From Cladorhizidae sp. MBARI D1340-BT2 (Eukaryota; Porifera; Demospongiae; Poecilosclerida; Cladorhizidae), in assembly GCA_028752905.1 (NCBI GenBank), contig JAQNBH010000017.1:39083929-39147928 (forward strand): a stretch of 64,000 nt of DNA. The letters are read 5' to 3'. The notes beneath the pieces were generated by a model. It was given only the letters and a program-made list of their open reading frames with translations. It made no database searches and was not told the DNA's origin. The translations under genes and the position numbers were made by a program. Below are positions 1-10,680 of the stretch, piece by piece (the stretch's first letter is position 1; the number at the start of each line of letters is the position of its first letter).

Positions 1-1383
1 AAATAACAACTGCATTATACAATAGCCACTGGAAGTAGACCACCACTGATTTATGGGCTCCCTAAGATACATAAACCTGAGGTTCCCCTTAGGCCTATTG
101 TGGCTTGACGTGCACCATCGTATAATCTTTCCAAGTTCATAGCATATTTGATATCACCTCTAGCTGGAAATACAAGTAATTATGTCAAGGATTCTGGGAA
201 ATTTATCAAGTGTATTCAAGGTGAATGTTTGGCACAGGATGAGTCCTGTCAGTTTTGATTTTCCTCTCTTTTTACAAATATTCCCATTGATGAGGCTTTG
301 GAACTAATTTTTTAAATGTTGATGAAAGATGAGAGCTTGCATAAGAGGACTATACTACTAGGTGCTGACAGGATTTCTGAACTGTTGGAGTTGTGCCTGA
401 AATCCACCTACTTCAGGTATCAAGAAAAATACTACGAGCAGAAAGAGGTTGCAGCAATGGGCTCTCCAGTATCTCTGCTTACATGGAATTCTTTGAGGAA
501 TTAGCACTCACAACTTCCCCACTGAAGCCAAGGGTTTGGAAAAGATATGTGAGTGATACCTTCTGCATTGTGAAGAAGGAAAGTGAGCAGGAGTGGACCA
601 TCTGAACAACATCAGGCCATCCACAAAGTTTACCATGGAGCTTGAAGTGGACGGGTTGCCCTTTCTGGATTGCCACCTACACAGGAAGGAAGATGCAAGG
701 CTAACTGCAACTGTTTACAGAAAACCCACACATACCAACCGGTACCTTGATTATAGATCACATCATCCTACCCATGTCAGAAGAGGAGTGGTGAAGAGCT
801 GGTATGATAGAGCCAGAAGAGTAGTGACTGAGAAGGAGGATAAGGTCTTTATAGAGAATGGTTAACTGGAAGCCTTCATCAACCTTTCATCTGCAGATAC
901 ATCTAAACGCAGAAAGGAAGATGAGTACACCAGTACAGGGTTCCTATGGTAGTGTTTCCTTATGCAGCAGGGATGAGTAAGATATCAGGAGAGTCTGCAG
1001 GAACTTGAACATCAAAGTCGTCTTCAGATCGGGAAGAACTCTGAGGACACGATTGAGCAGAATGAAGGATGTTAAACCAGCTAATATGCACTCATGCATT
1101 GTGTACTGCATCCCTTGTAGCTGTAAGTACTGCATAGGGGAGACAGAAGACTGGAGACCAGAGTGAAAGAACATCAAGATGCCTGTAGAAAGTGCACTGA
1201 AGAGAAATCTGCAATTGCTAATCATGCATGGGATAATGGACATCCTATTTTATGGGAGGAAGCCACCATCTTGGACCAGGCCAGGAACTGATAGTGAAGG
1301 AGGCATTGTACATCAGCCTAGCACCAAAGTGTGAGCGGTTCAATCGAGACTGTGGAATGGAATTTTCTGGCTGTGTTGGGCAG
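1..1383 (+). mobile_element. Penelope-like element, 5'-truncated by window edge, RT plus GIY-YIG endonuclease, decayed
   Basis: Reading the plus strand in shifting frames gives the hallmark blocks of a Penelope-like element (PLE). There is a [15 protein letters not shown] block near 50-105, an AAMGSPVS block at 453-475, and a KRYVSDTF block near 540-560. A GLPFLDCHLHRK / VYRKPTHTNRYLDYRSHHP block follows at 650-765. Downstream, 1085-1380 encodes a GIY-YIG nuclease signature (YCIPCSCKYCIGET, then KEHQDACRK, NHAWDNGHPI, RNRDCGMEF-like). RT followed by a C-terminal GIY-YIG is the diagnostic PLE order. The copy is dead: it has stops (for example near 107) and frameshifts, and the usual YVDD catalytic box reads YVSD. 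The element continues off the left edge. Expansion into TTA repeats begins right after the reading frame ends. Confidence 0.85.
316..865 (+). pseudogene. Penelope RT palm/thumb region, frameshifted
   Basis: Open blocks at 316-504 and 593-865 carry the RT palm and thumb of the PLE. The first holds the helix before the FYEQKEGAAMGSP-type motif (here YYEQKEVAAMGSPVS) and then loses frame. The second starts just after the catalytic box and runs through GLPFLDC, VYRKPTHTNRYLDYRSHHP and VVKSWYDRARRV, stopping at 865. In intact PLEs this is one frame that copies the element RNA. Here frameshifts and the Asp-to-Ser change in YVDD (seen as YVSD near 550) make activity impossible. Confidence 0.8.
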
Positions 1384-1441
1384 CTATTCTGAAGAGCCTA
1401 AACTTGAAGCCATGACCATCATAATTACTCTATTTATTTAT

Positions 1442-1483
1442 TTGTTGTTATTATTGTTGTTGTTGTTATTATTATTATTATTA

Positions 1484-1576
<93 letters not shown>

Positions 1577-1580
1577 TTTT
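1442..1580. repeat. TTA/TTTA microsatellite after the Penelope ORF
   Basis: The tract runs TTG/TTA triplets, then (TTA)n at about 1480-1550, then (TTTA)n at about 1550-1580. Long open frames here (poly-Leu, poly-Tyr) are artefacts of the triplet repeat. Confidence 0.95.
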
Positions 1581-1647
1581 TCCTAGAAAGAAGAAAAGTG
1601 AATATTATTATTGTTATAGATATAGAATACATGCATATTGCATACAT

Positions 1648-2074
1648 TTAATTTAAGAAATAATGATCGTCAGGTACTGAGCTGGATCCAAGCACTGCAG
1701 CAGTGTTTCCTCGTTGGATTGCAACTGCAATTCTTTGCAGCAGGAAATGGTAGGCACGAGGGTCGCCAGATTCAGTTTTGAGGCGTGCACCTAGCTCTTG
1801 GAGAAAACTCTTTGCCTCAGACCCAAATACTCCAGAGGTCTCGATACCAATAGGTACAAAATAATGTGTAGCCTCTATATTTGCATACTTCCCCTTCTTC
1901 AGAAACTCGGCCCTGTCAGCAATGCACCCTTGACCATCAGGTAACATAGTGGCATATGAAGGAGCAAAAGTGTCCACACATGTAGCATCCCACACAAGAA
2001 CTCGGCCATTCCTCCAGGGAACAATGGAAGCCCCATCTGGACGCTTGCCATCTGAGCGACAGATCCCAGAGGGC
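1648..2074 (-). pseudogene. C-terminal fragment of a non-LTR retrotransposon polyprotein (R2-like RT tail)
   Basis: On the minus strand one frame stays open from the edge of the TTA microsatellite (about 2074) to 1648. It begins with GICRSDGKRPDG and VPWRNGRVLVWDATCVDTFA, and ends with GVFGSEAKSFLQELG..RAYHFLLQRIAVAIQRGNTAAVLG. I recognise this as the tail found after the RT in many invertebrate LINE polyproteins (RPDG..PW..G..L.WD.T..DT; LQR...A.QRGNAA.VLG). The RT itself should lie upstream (higher coordinates), but that side is microsatellite, so the copy is truncated. Family assignment is from memory of similar proteins; assignment to the R2 clade is tentative. Confidence 0.55.
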
Positions 2075-2769
<695 letters not shown>

Positions 2770-2782
<13 letters not shown>

Positions 2783-2910
2783 TAATAATAAACAAATTAT
2801 TATAAACAAACAATAATATGCCGAATAACTACCAATAAAGAACTAGCTAGCTAATTTAAGTATTATTGTTTGTTTATAATAATTTGTTTATTATTATTTA
2901 AAAAAATAAA
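2770..2910. repeat. Near-perfect inverted repeat (about 49-bp arms, 42-bp spacer)
   Basis: The left arm (2770-2818) ends AAACAAACAATAATA. The right arm (2861-2910) starts TATTATTGTTTGTTTATAA and is its reverse complement with one extra A. The spacer 2819-2860 contains AACTAGCTAGCTAATT. The left flank is clean TTA repeat; the right flank is degraded A-rich sequence. It may be a real hairpin or a fold-back assembly artefact. Confidence 0.9.
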
Positions 2911-3050
2911 ATAATAATAATAATATTAATAATAAAAAAAATTAAAAAAAAAAAAAAATATAAAAAAATAATAAAATAAAAAAATAATAAAAAAAAAAAT
3001 AAAAAATAAAAAAATAAAAAAAAAAAAATTAAAAAAAAATAAAAAAATAA

Positions 3051-3081
<31 letters not shown>

Positions 3082-3190
3082 TTTTATTATTATTGTTGTT
3101 GCTGTTGTTGTTATTGTTGTTGTTGTTATTATTGTTATTGTTATTGCTATTGTTATTGTTATTATTATTATTATTATATTATTATTATTG
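2911..3190. repeat. A-rich/AT low-complexity tract ending in TTG/TTA repeats
   Basis: Poly-A with scattered T (2930-3060), then (TTA)n and (TTG)n triplets to about 3190. No gene seen. The interval 3191-3416 is AT-rich and holds nothing I recognise apart from a short hairpin (GGCTC GCAC GAGCC) near 3393. Confidence 0.9.
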
Positions 3191-3416
3191 ATTTTCTGTT
3201 TGATTTTCTGTCTTTTTAATTTATTTGTGTAGTTAATATGTATTTAATATAGTACTAATAACATAAAACAATATGATGAGGTGTCAGATGCCTGTGCTGC
3301 CCATTTAATTAATTAATTAATTATTTATTATTACCTTTTTTTTATCGTTAATTTTTTTAATATCCGGTGCATAGTTGCTACCGGTATATAGCAGGCTCGC
3401 ACGAGCCTTAGCATCT

Positions 3417-3478
3417 CATTATTCCTGATGAAGGCTAGAGCATCTAGTCGAAAAATAGAATTTGAAGTTGATTATTAA
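3417..3478 (+). ncRNA. Hammerhead-ribozyme-like motif H1 (core intact, stem III shortened)
   Basis: CTGATGA at 3425-3431 is followed by a hairpin at 3432-3449. It pairs GGCTAGA with TCTAGTC (7 bp including one G-U) over a GCA loop, and is closed by GAAA at 3450-3453. This is the exact order of a hammerhead catalytic core: CUGAUGA, stem II, GAAA. Downstream, the GAAGTTGATTATTA tail seen in sister copies is present at 3464-3477. The 5' strand of stem III is altered (AAATAG), so cleavage is doubtful. Other copies of the family are listed separately. Confidence 0.6.
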
Positions 3479-3482
3479 GAAG

Positions 3483-4075
3483 TAGGTTATAATAAACCAA
3501 ATATTGTTGTCTATCTCGATGATATATTGGTGCCAGAACCAACAAAAGAAGCACACCTAACAGCACAAGAGAAAGCACTCCAGAGGTTATAGGCAGCAGG
3601 ACTGCATCTAAAAGAAAGAAGTGTCTTTGTGAAGCCATCTGTTGTGTACCTTGGACATTGCTTTGATGCTCAAGGATTGTATCCGCTACCGGATAAGGTC
3701 AAAGCTGTGGAGAAGCAATGAAATGTATACCGAATTGAAATCCTAGTTTGCATTTTATTCAAAGTTCCTACCAAACTTTTTTACAGTCCTCACTCCACTC
3801 TACAAATTGATGATACGTGATAAGCATTGGCAGTAGAAGACATCAAATGACAAGATTCAGCAATCAAAGAAATTACTAGCTAGCTACCATCTTCACGAGT
3901 GTTAGTTCACTTGGATCCGAAATACTTTTGGCATGTGATTAAGATTACAGAAGAGGAGAAGTGTTGTCACTTCAAATGTCAGATGGTTTAGCGAAGTTGA
4001 TTTTGTGTCACGAACCATGAGTGATACTGAGAAGAAATATTCACAAATCACTCATCTTGTGTGGTTGGTGTTACT
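3483..4075 (+). pseudogene. Ty3/gypsy RT-RNase H fragment, plus strand
   Basis: The frame at 3500-3720 reads VVYLDDILV, then EAHLTAQEKALQRL, GLHLKERSVFVKPSVVYLGH and FDAQGLYPLPDKVKAVE. This is the YLDD catalytic box and the following RT segment of gypsy pol. After frameshifts it continues with YSKFLPNFFTVLTPLYKL (about 3755-3810) and SRTMSDTEKKYSQIT (about 4010-4055), the start of RNase H. No LTR is recognisable. It is convergent with the minus-strand gypsy relic that starts at about 4190. Confidence 0.75.
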
Positions 4076-4126
4076 CAATGACTTTTTTCATTAGGCGCTT
4101 ACTCAATGACTTTTTTCATTAGGCGC
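4071..4126. repeat. Tandem duplication, 28 bp x 2
   Basis: The unit TTACTCAATG..TTAGGCGC occurs perfectly at 4071-4098 and 4099-4126. It carries the TTAGGCGC word whose reverse, TTAGCGCCTAATGC, recurs at 4184 and 16915. Confidence 0.95.
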
Positions 4127-4194
4127 TAAGGAATTTTAACGAAATTCATTTTCCAACCTGGTGCTTGACCACATACTTATGTTTTAGCGCCTAA

Positions 4195-4962
4195 TGCGTA
4201 TACAGTCCGGATTCCTCAATACTGGATTCTTTGTGACTTTCCTTTTGAACATGTCGAATGGTCTTTAGTTTGTTCACTCCATGGTACCAAGTTCGGTAAT
4301 GTCTTCCTTGTCAGTTCTGTTTAATGGATAGGAGAGGTCAGAATAGTTCAGAATGAACTACCTATAATAGCCTAAGAATGACCTCAAATCCTTCCATGTT
4401 GCCTATGATTGCTGAAATTTTTCTTTCCTCTGGTCTAACATGACCTTGTCCCACAACATGTCGCAAGTACATACAATCCTTCTTGCAAAACTGGATTTGC
4501 TCCTTTTGGTAGTAAGCCCTACTTCTCTTAATCATATGAATACTGTTAGGGTGTGTTGTAGATGTTCGTCCCAGGTGGTACTGAAGGTAACTATACAGAT
4601 GCAAATAGATGCAAATTCCTCAATCAGTCATCATCAAGTGTTGGAAGGTGGAAGGTGCATCTTTCAACCCAAATGGCATCATCGTGAATTTATATTTTCC
4701 GAAGTCATGATGAATGTGGTCTTTGGTCCGTTTCGTAAAATCCAGTGTTGTTATGATTGGGCCTTCCCCAAATGATCTATCAACTCATCGATGCGAGGTA
4801 GTGGATAATTGTCAGAGGGTGTGACCTGTTGATTCTTCGATAATCCACACAAAGCCTCTTAGTTCCATCCTTTTGGTGTACACAAAATACTAGAGCTGCC
4901 CACTTCCTTCTTGATGGTTCCACAATTCCATTCTCCAACATGTCTCTGATCTCATCCTTCAA
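4195..4962 (-). pseudogene. RT domain of Gmr1-like copy 1
   Basis: 4962-4780 reads DEIRDMLENGIVEPSRRKWAA and KDGTKRLCVDYRRIN, the RT entry and fingers. 4604-4362 reads YQKEQIQFCKKDCMYLRHVVGQGHVRPEERKISAI, the segment after the catalytic box. Further down, shifted frames give LNRTDKED and KNPVLRNPDC to about 4195, the RT thumb and connection. The YxDD box region itself is disrupted. No RNase H follows, so the element is truncated or joined to other DNA at about 4190. Confidence 0.75.
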
Positions 4963-5090
4963 GATTGCCTTTGTATTCTCTGACTCTCGATGCGGTGGTA
5001 AATGTATAGGTAGGGCATCGCTTCTTCAGTCCATGTTGGGCCACATTTTTTTTTCCTGGCATGTTACATAGTACGTCAATGAATTCATTT

Positions 5091-5363
5091 CTAAGTCCTT
5101 TGTTTATTCCTCGCTGGACTGTGTGTCATTTGGAATCCATTCTCGGACTTGTTCGAGCTTAAAGTCTGAATGTCTCCTACATTTCCTTGGACATGTTCCA
5201 GTAGTAGCACTGCTGCTGCTGGTGTGTGCCACTCTAAGTTGTTGGCATGGATGACTCTCTTTCCTTTCTGCCGATCGGTCATGTCGACTTTATATGCCAC
5301 ATTGCTCACTTTCTTGGTGATTTGGTAAGGACCCCTCCACTTCTTGTCTAGGCTTGGTTTCAA
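5091..5363 (-). pseudogene. Integrase C-terminal domain of Gmr1-like copy 1
   Basis: Starts LKPSLDKKWRGPYQITKKVSNVAYKVDMTDRQKGKRVIHANNLEWH (a track-independent reading from about 5370). This is the GPY-type domain found after gypsy integrase cores, with the KWRGPYQI.KKVS..AYKVD signature and an H-x-N-N-L/M-x-W-H ending. The remaining tail leads directly into the RT region below it, with no protease between. Confidence 0.7.
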
Positions 5364-5379
5364 TTGTAGTATTGAGATT

Positions 5380-6245
5380 AGTACCTCATCACCAACAGAA
5401 GGTTCTTGGCTCCGGCTGTATATGGTCGTACCATCTTTTTGGATCTTGTTGGGATTTCTTCATGTTCTCCTTTAGGATTATGCCAATCATCTTGAAATTC
5501 TACTGGATTTTTCTCATGTTTGTAATGATGCCTTTGGACTATTTGCATCTCTCATAATTGAGCCTTTCTGTCAAGGGTACTCATTCCATATACTTACTCA
5601 TAGCAACTAAATCCTGTCTAAGCATGCACCACTCCCCTGTAAGCCATTAGCAAATAGGGTAAGTATACATCACAGTTCATCCAGTTGTTTGCAACCACCT
5701 TCCTAAGCATTCCCTTCAGGGTGCCATTGTACCTCTCAGTCATGCCATCAGTCTGAGGGTGATAGATGCTTGGAATCACTCCTGTCAATTGATAGAACTC
5801 AGTCATCGTTTTTGACACAAAGTTTGACCGTTGGTCTGTTAGGATTTCATTCGGTAATCCAACTCTCGTGAAGAACTATAGTAGTCCATAACAGCTTCAC
5901 TCTCCATTACCCTCAATGCAAATGCTTCTGACCATTTTGACTAGTCCACTATGGTCAACACATACTTGTGACCATGGGGTGTCCATGGCAATAGACCAAC
6001 CATGTCCATTCCTACTCGGCTATCAGTGATAGGCAAAGGGACAAGTGATGCCCTGTGCTTGGTCACTTTTGCAACCGTTTGACATAAGGACATCTCTTGC
6101 AGGTGTTTTTCACATTCTTGGTGTAATTCTGGACCAATAAATACTTCTCAAAGTCTGATTTTTGTCTTCCTTCTGTCAATGTTCCCTGATAGTGGAGCTG
6201 CACGAGCCATCCTCAGCACAGCCATTTGACACCTCTGTGGCATCA
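5380..6245 (-). pseudogene. Integrase core of Gmr1-like copy 1
   Basis: Minus strand: a Cys-rich N-terminal part (NTCKRCPYVKR near 6080), then VGMDMVGLLPWTPHGHKYVLTIVD (about 6020-5945, first catalytic Asp) and SKW.EAFAL. Then 5818-5618 gives SKTMTEFYQLTGV..SIYHPQTDGMTERYNGTLKGMLRKVV, with the third catalytic acid in the MTERYN block, ending PYLLMAYRGV. Frameshifts separate the blocks and the second catalytic Asp region is damaged. Integrases of this class insert LTR-element cDNA; this one is not functional. Confidence 0.75.
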
Positions 6246-6842
6246 CAATCTGGGGACGGGGGGGGGGGGGGGAGGTCATAGACCAACCATGTAATCTAGA
6301 TCATATACTCACTCACATTTATTATCATACATTTCCATCATTTCCATAAGTTTAGTGCACATACCCATGTGACCGTGAGATAGACATCAATTTAGTGAGA
6401 CTCATGGAAAATCTGTGAGGGTTAACATGTCTGCTGTATACAAGGAGAGCAAGTATTCTACCTCAGAAGAAGGAGAGGGTATTCTCTGCAGTATATTTCC
6501 CATGAAAGTATCTTCCAGACATCATGATAAGATCTACTTAATGCCTTGATGGTGCTTAATGGATTTTCTGCTTTCAATTTTAGGCTCATGCTGTTCAAAA
6601 ACAGAAAACCTTTTCATCAGAAATTCAAACTTGTCTTGTGCCTGAATAGATCCCATGGATGAACATTGGAGTGGAAAGTGGCTTCTGATGCATCAAAACT
6701 GGTGGTCTATGTGGAAACAAACTGAATGCAAGTTCCTTATGTCCAGCTGAAAAATGGGGAAAGATCAGCGCTGAAATATGCCGAACCTAGAAAGAGATCG
6801 CCATTTCTAAGTCTTACTCCAGAATTACACTGACTCATCCAG
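6246..6842. other. No gene recognised; poly-G tract at 6255-6272
   Basis: A run of about 16-18 G (CTGGGGACGGGG.. at about 6252-6272) marks the upstream border of the gypsy relic. The rest shows no open frame or motif I can name. Confidence 0.6.
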
Positions 6843-7069
6843 ATGCTTCCACTCCTGTCTCAAGCTGGATTCCATACCTGTTTTGTCCACCAATTTTCTA
6901 CCTTCCATTCAGCATCGACTGGTTCTGTGACTGACATATGTGCTTCATTTGTCATATCTACCAAGTTTCCCCCATTCTATATTGCACTTGCAACCCTTTC
7001 CCTTTCCCCTTCATCAAATCAGGCCTTCATTTCCCTTTCATGACTGTCAAATGATATTGCCTCTGTATC

Positions 7070-7363
7070 TTGGGCCTGGTAGACAACACGTACTCGACAA
7101 ATCTTCCTATCTCGCAAGTATCTTCTGTTCCAACCACCGAAGCTGGAGTTGATGCTATCCATTACACCCCTGACGGGTCACATAATGGCACTTGCTGGTA
7201 CTGGGGTCAGAAGTGTAACAAGCCGTGCTCCTGGTTTGGGAATCACTCAACTGCGCCACTAGTGGTAACTAATGTCTTGGACAAAACAGGACATCATGAG
7301 GAATGGCCAGAAGGGGAGGAGTTCCTTGCTATTATGGCCATGGCTATCTCATGGCTGTTTTAG
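7070..7363 (+). pseudogene. Possible gypsy gag C-terminal fragment
   Basis: The frame contains NGTCWYWGQKCNKPCSWFGNHS near 7186-7245. This resembles the CWYHxxFGxKAxKCxxPCSW block at the end of gag in one gypsy clade, just before protease. No protease DTG follows and no further gag is readable upstream. Only one motif supports the call. Confidence 0.35.
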
Positions 7364-7479
7364 GAAGGTCTGAAAAAAGGAGGTTGTCATCGCTTTTGGA
7401 AAATGGGGGAAGCTGAGAGTTCTTGGAGATAGTGATTCACTTTCAATAAACTCTCAGTTGACTTACAATAACCTTCTCA

Positions 7480-7545
7480 ATATACTTGAAATTGTATTCT
7501 CTCGAAGTTTCGACTAGATGATCCAGCCTTCATCAAGAAATGCTC
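7480..7545 (-). ncRNA. Hammerhead-like motif H2
   Basis: Minus strand: TTGATGA (one change from CTGATGA), then stem II GGCTGGA/TCTAGTC with all seven positions pairing (two G-U) over a TCA loop, then GAAA. It continues ACTTC..CAAGT (four of five stem III pairs) and A, giving a GTA cleavage-type triplet. Compensatory G-U pairing in stem II argues for RNA-level constraint in the ancestor. The first core base is mutated. Confidence 0.55.
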
Positions 7546-8390
7546 TAGCCTGTAGGAGTTTGTGATAGTCAATGAATGGTGTGGCATTGTGAACTCACAA
7601 AAATGCTTAGGATGGCAGAGAGTTCGTATATACTGGCTGGGTGGCATTTCCTAACATAAAAAGTATGAAACAGTTATGCAACTTTTTGTTTTGCGATTGG
7701 TTGATCTCAGGTGCTCCCAGAGTTGATGAGTGGGTTGGTTTTCTATTGGTTGTACTATGGATGGCCCTTGAATGATTTCTGGGATGATTTCTGGGTGGAC
7801 CGCTAAAATTTACCCAAAAAAATAAAGTATTAAAAAATGTTTTCTACATTATAGTCGTAATAAACTGTCTCTAAGTGAAATAATGGTTGCATTCTTTCGA
7901 TCTAGAAGTATTAATCAAGGTAAACAACCTGCAATAGGGAAGCTGTTTAAAAAATGAAGGCGCCCCAAACTGGCCAACTCTGTGACAGGGATTCTGGCTG
8001 ATCACATCCTTTTCACAGATCAAGTTGATGCAGAGCTCTAAATAAAAAAATTGTGGTGGAATTAACATATTTTGGACCATATTCACCTTAATTAGAATTT
8101 AACCTTTCTCTCAAAAAAATCATTCTGAAGTTATATAAATATGGTATTTTCTTGGACACTCTTTAATTCTCCTTACCCAAAACCAGTTGTGTAATAATTA
8201 TGTTATAGTTATTTATAATAATTACAAGTTTGCTAAATAATTACAAGTTTACTAAATATTTATAATAATTAAAAGTTTGCTAAATATTTATTCATTTATA
8301 GACAAATACTACTTGCAAATATCATCAGTCAGTGGATTCATTAAATATTTCCTCCACTTTTATTTACAAGTCATCCACTTTTAATGTCTC
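7546..8390. other. 3' flank of the GPCR gene, no other gene seen
   Basis: AT-rich DNA. TTTATAATAATTA-type short repeats occur near 8210-8300. Poly(A) signals for the minus-strand gene would lie here; AATAAA-type words exist on the minus strand (for example around 8285) but none is decisive. Confidence 0.5.
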
Positions 8391-9030
8391 TTACATCATC
8401 CTCTCCTGCTTAGCCATTACCACTGTTGTTTCCAACATAAGTACTGGACAGCTGATCACTTCTTCTTTTCCATGATGTGCTGGTTCAGGATCTATATTGC
8501 AACGATTTTTCTTGCCTGCATAAGTACCATCCAGCTCCATATCCATGGTTGGAATATTGCCAGCTGATTGTCTTCGTCTGTGGTCGTTATATATTCGTTT
8601 GGTCTTCTTGCTCCAATCTACAATATGGTTGAGAATAGCAGACTTACATAAGCAAGACCTCAGGAATTTTCTCCAGGATTCTCGTGCTTCCTTGTTGTTG
8701 ATGCACAAAAACACAAAGATGAAGAAACCTTGAAGAGTAAGGAAGAGATTGAAGAGAACTATACCAGGTTTGCGGAATTCATTGATAGTCATGGTGGGAA
8801 TAGCAATTAACAGGGGGATTCCAAATAAGAACATTATCCCAGACAAACTGATCATGATATGAAGAATGGTTTTTAAATCCACAGATTTCCTCTCACGAGA
8901 CAGCCTTCGTCGTGTATGTCTAATTATTACAACGATGATTATAACAAAGATCACAGAGTTGAAGAGTACAATAGCTAATATTGGCCCCATGTATGCCAGC
9001 CAATTGACAAGAAGATTTCCAGGGAAACAG
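8391..9030 (-). CDS. Adhesion GPCR, last exon: ECL2 end, TM5, TM6, TM7 and cytoplasmic tail
   Basis: The acceptor is TTTTTGTGCAG before 9030; the exon starts with one base completing a Phe codon, then CFPGNLLVNWLAYMGP. Hydrophobic helices follow: ILAIVLFNSVIFVIIIVVII (TM5), TILHIMISLSGIMFLFGIPLLIAIP (TM6) and GIVLFNLFLTLQGFFIFVFLCINN (TM7). After TM7 comes KEARESWRKFLRSC and a basic tail ending at the stop at 8391. CFPGN before TM5 matches the ECL2 Cys of family-B/adhesion receptors, and LQGFFIFVFLC matches their TM7. It joins the 12944-13019 exon in phase. About 212 residues. The exon is highly convincing; the ligand is unknown. Confidence 0.93.
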
Positions 9031-10561
9031 CTGCACAAAAATATAATAATTAAGAGAGAATGATGGAGTGAACAAATATGATGATAGGACTAAACAAACA
9101 TTGTTTATTGCTTAAATCTAGAATATAACTCAACCTGTCTAAACTTCTGAGCATTAAACAATTGGGAGGTGGATATAGGTGAGGGAGCGGAGTTATTTCT
9201 TCTTGCCTCAATAACTCTGTACCCTCAAGTAAAGCATGTATTGTTTACCTCTTGAGCAAAATGGTCTGCACCTTGATTAGACCGTGCTTACAAATGCATT
9301 AGAATGCACATGCACATATTTAATTATTATAATGTATCACAATATGATTCGGCAAGCAGAATGGTAGAAAGAGATATCCATCATAGAACAAACAATTAAG
9401 TGAGCATCAATTGCCCGTCAAGTTAGTAAATCTATTTCATAATTATTTCTATGAAGGTAAATAGCTTAGAGATCACATGCACTACAAGTTTATGTGAGGA
9501 GCAGCCAATAAAATACAGAAAATACTACTGCTAGTGAGACAACCAAACTGTACAATGAACACAGAGAGAAACTTGTAATGATCCCTTCTGGAAGAACCGG
9601 ACTCAGAAAATGACACAAATCATAAATACACCACATTGAATATTTATGCACAAACAGGGCCATTGTCACCTGATCAAAACCTGGTCAATTGCATACTGAA
9701 TTCTTGCAAACTAAAATAATAGAGAAGGCCTTTTAGTGGCTGGTCTCAAGTGGCACTTACAGCTAGGCGCAGCTATGAAATTAACACATGCACAATCTAA
9801 TGAGGGGGCATGAACGATGTTTGCCATGGCTCTATATAGTAGCTACAATTTATCAGGAAGTGTGGTCTTCCTGATGGTTTAGTCGACTTTTTGAAAGTTA
9901 CAAGCCAAACAGCAACAAAAACAACAAATCTTATATTTAACATGTTAGCAACTTATTTGGAGCCTAATCATTGGTTAAGCTGCTTTTAGTTTCAAATACA
10001 CTTTTAGTATGCCTTAAATTCTTTCTTTTCATTTTCATCTCCAGAAGGACAAAAAGTCGTGAGTAAATCTGCAAGAAAAGATAGCTAAAGAAGTCATACA
10101 TTTCATCAAACATTCATGGAAACACCACTGACTGATCTTATGGGAGGAGACTTCATAATAGATATAACCAGCAGATGAAGAAACTGCTTCCTGAAAGAGG
10201 TACTGCACATCAATTTACAACTGAGAATCAAAACTTCAACAGGGATTTGAGCTGCAGCTACCAGGTTGCTCAGTCTCAACTCTCAATGCTAGGCATGTGA
10301 TCTGAACTGATGCAGTGCTTCTATATGAAGTAAACACTGCATGGATCATGTGAACATCATATAACTTTTGATACGGCTTCTTAAATACCACATCTCTGTC
10401 AATATTACCATGCAACATGTTAGATTAAATATCAGGTAATGAAGAAGATTTTGAATGTTTAATTTGTATCAGCAGATATTCGTTATCTGTTGATGAAAAG
10501 TGATATTTTAACAAATTAGAAATCTCTCATGAACTCTCAGTTGACATAACATTACAATAAA

Positions 10562-10618
10562 CTTCTCACAACTTCAAATTGTATTCTCTTGAAGTTTCGA
10601 CTAGATGCTCTACCCTTT
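10562..10618 (-). ncRNA. Hammerhead-like motif H3 (left arm of a palindromic pair)
   Basis: Minus strand: GAGCATCTAGTC, GAAA (10595-10598), then ACTTC..GAAGT forming a 5-bp stem III, then T, giving a GTT-type cleavage triplet. The CTGATGA side is degraded (reads from CTTTATCACC). Its arm is mirrored by H4. Confidence 0.5.
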
Positions 10619-10620
10619 AT

Positions 10621-10680
10621 CACCTAATGAAGGCTAGAGCATCTAGTCAAAATGTCGAGAGATTGAAGTTGATTATTCTA
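10621..10680 (+). ncRNA. Hammerhead-like motif H4 (right arm of a palindromic pair)
   Basis: CTAATGA (10624-10630, one change from CTGATGA), stem II GGCTAGA/TCTAGTC over GCA, then AAAA instead of GAAA, then a GAGAGATTGAAGTTGATTATT tail. Together with H3 it makes a fold-back of roughly 55-bp arms spanning 10560-10682. Confidence 0.55.

Larger units (their letters stand above)
4190..6245 (-). mobile_element. Gypsy-class LTR element with integrase upstream of RT (Gmr1-like order), copy 1
   Basis: Reading minus from 6245 to 4190 the order is integrase zinc/core, integrase C-terminal domain, then RT. The integrase tail and the RT start are contiguous: about 5090-4963 carries the RT N-terminal lead-in (LPIHLPPH.. 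then ILKDEIRDMLENGIVEPS). Normal Ty3/gypsy order is PR-RT-RH-INT. INT before RT in a gypsy-type element is known for the Gmr1 group. The copy has many stops and frameshifts, no recognisable LTRs, and ends near 4190 at a TTAGCGCC word. Confidence 0.7.

Noticed and set aside
3371..3410. GGCTC-GCAC-GAGCC hairpin as stem I of hammerhead H1
   Set aside because: It is too far from CTGATGA and is not repeated in the other copies.
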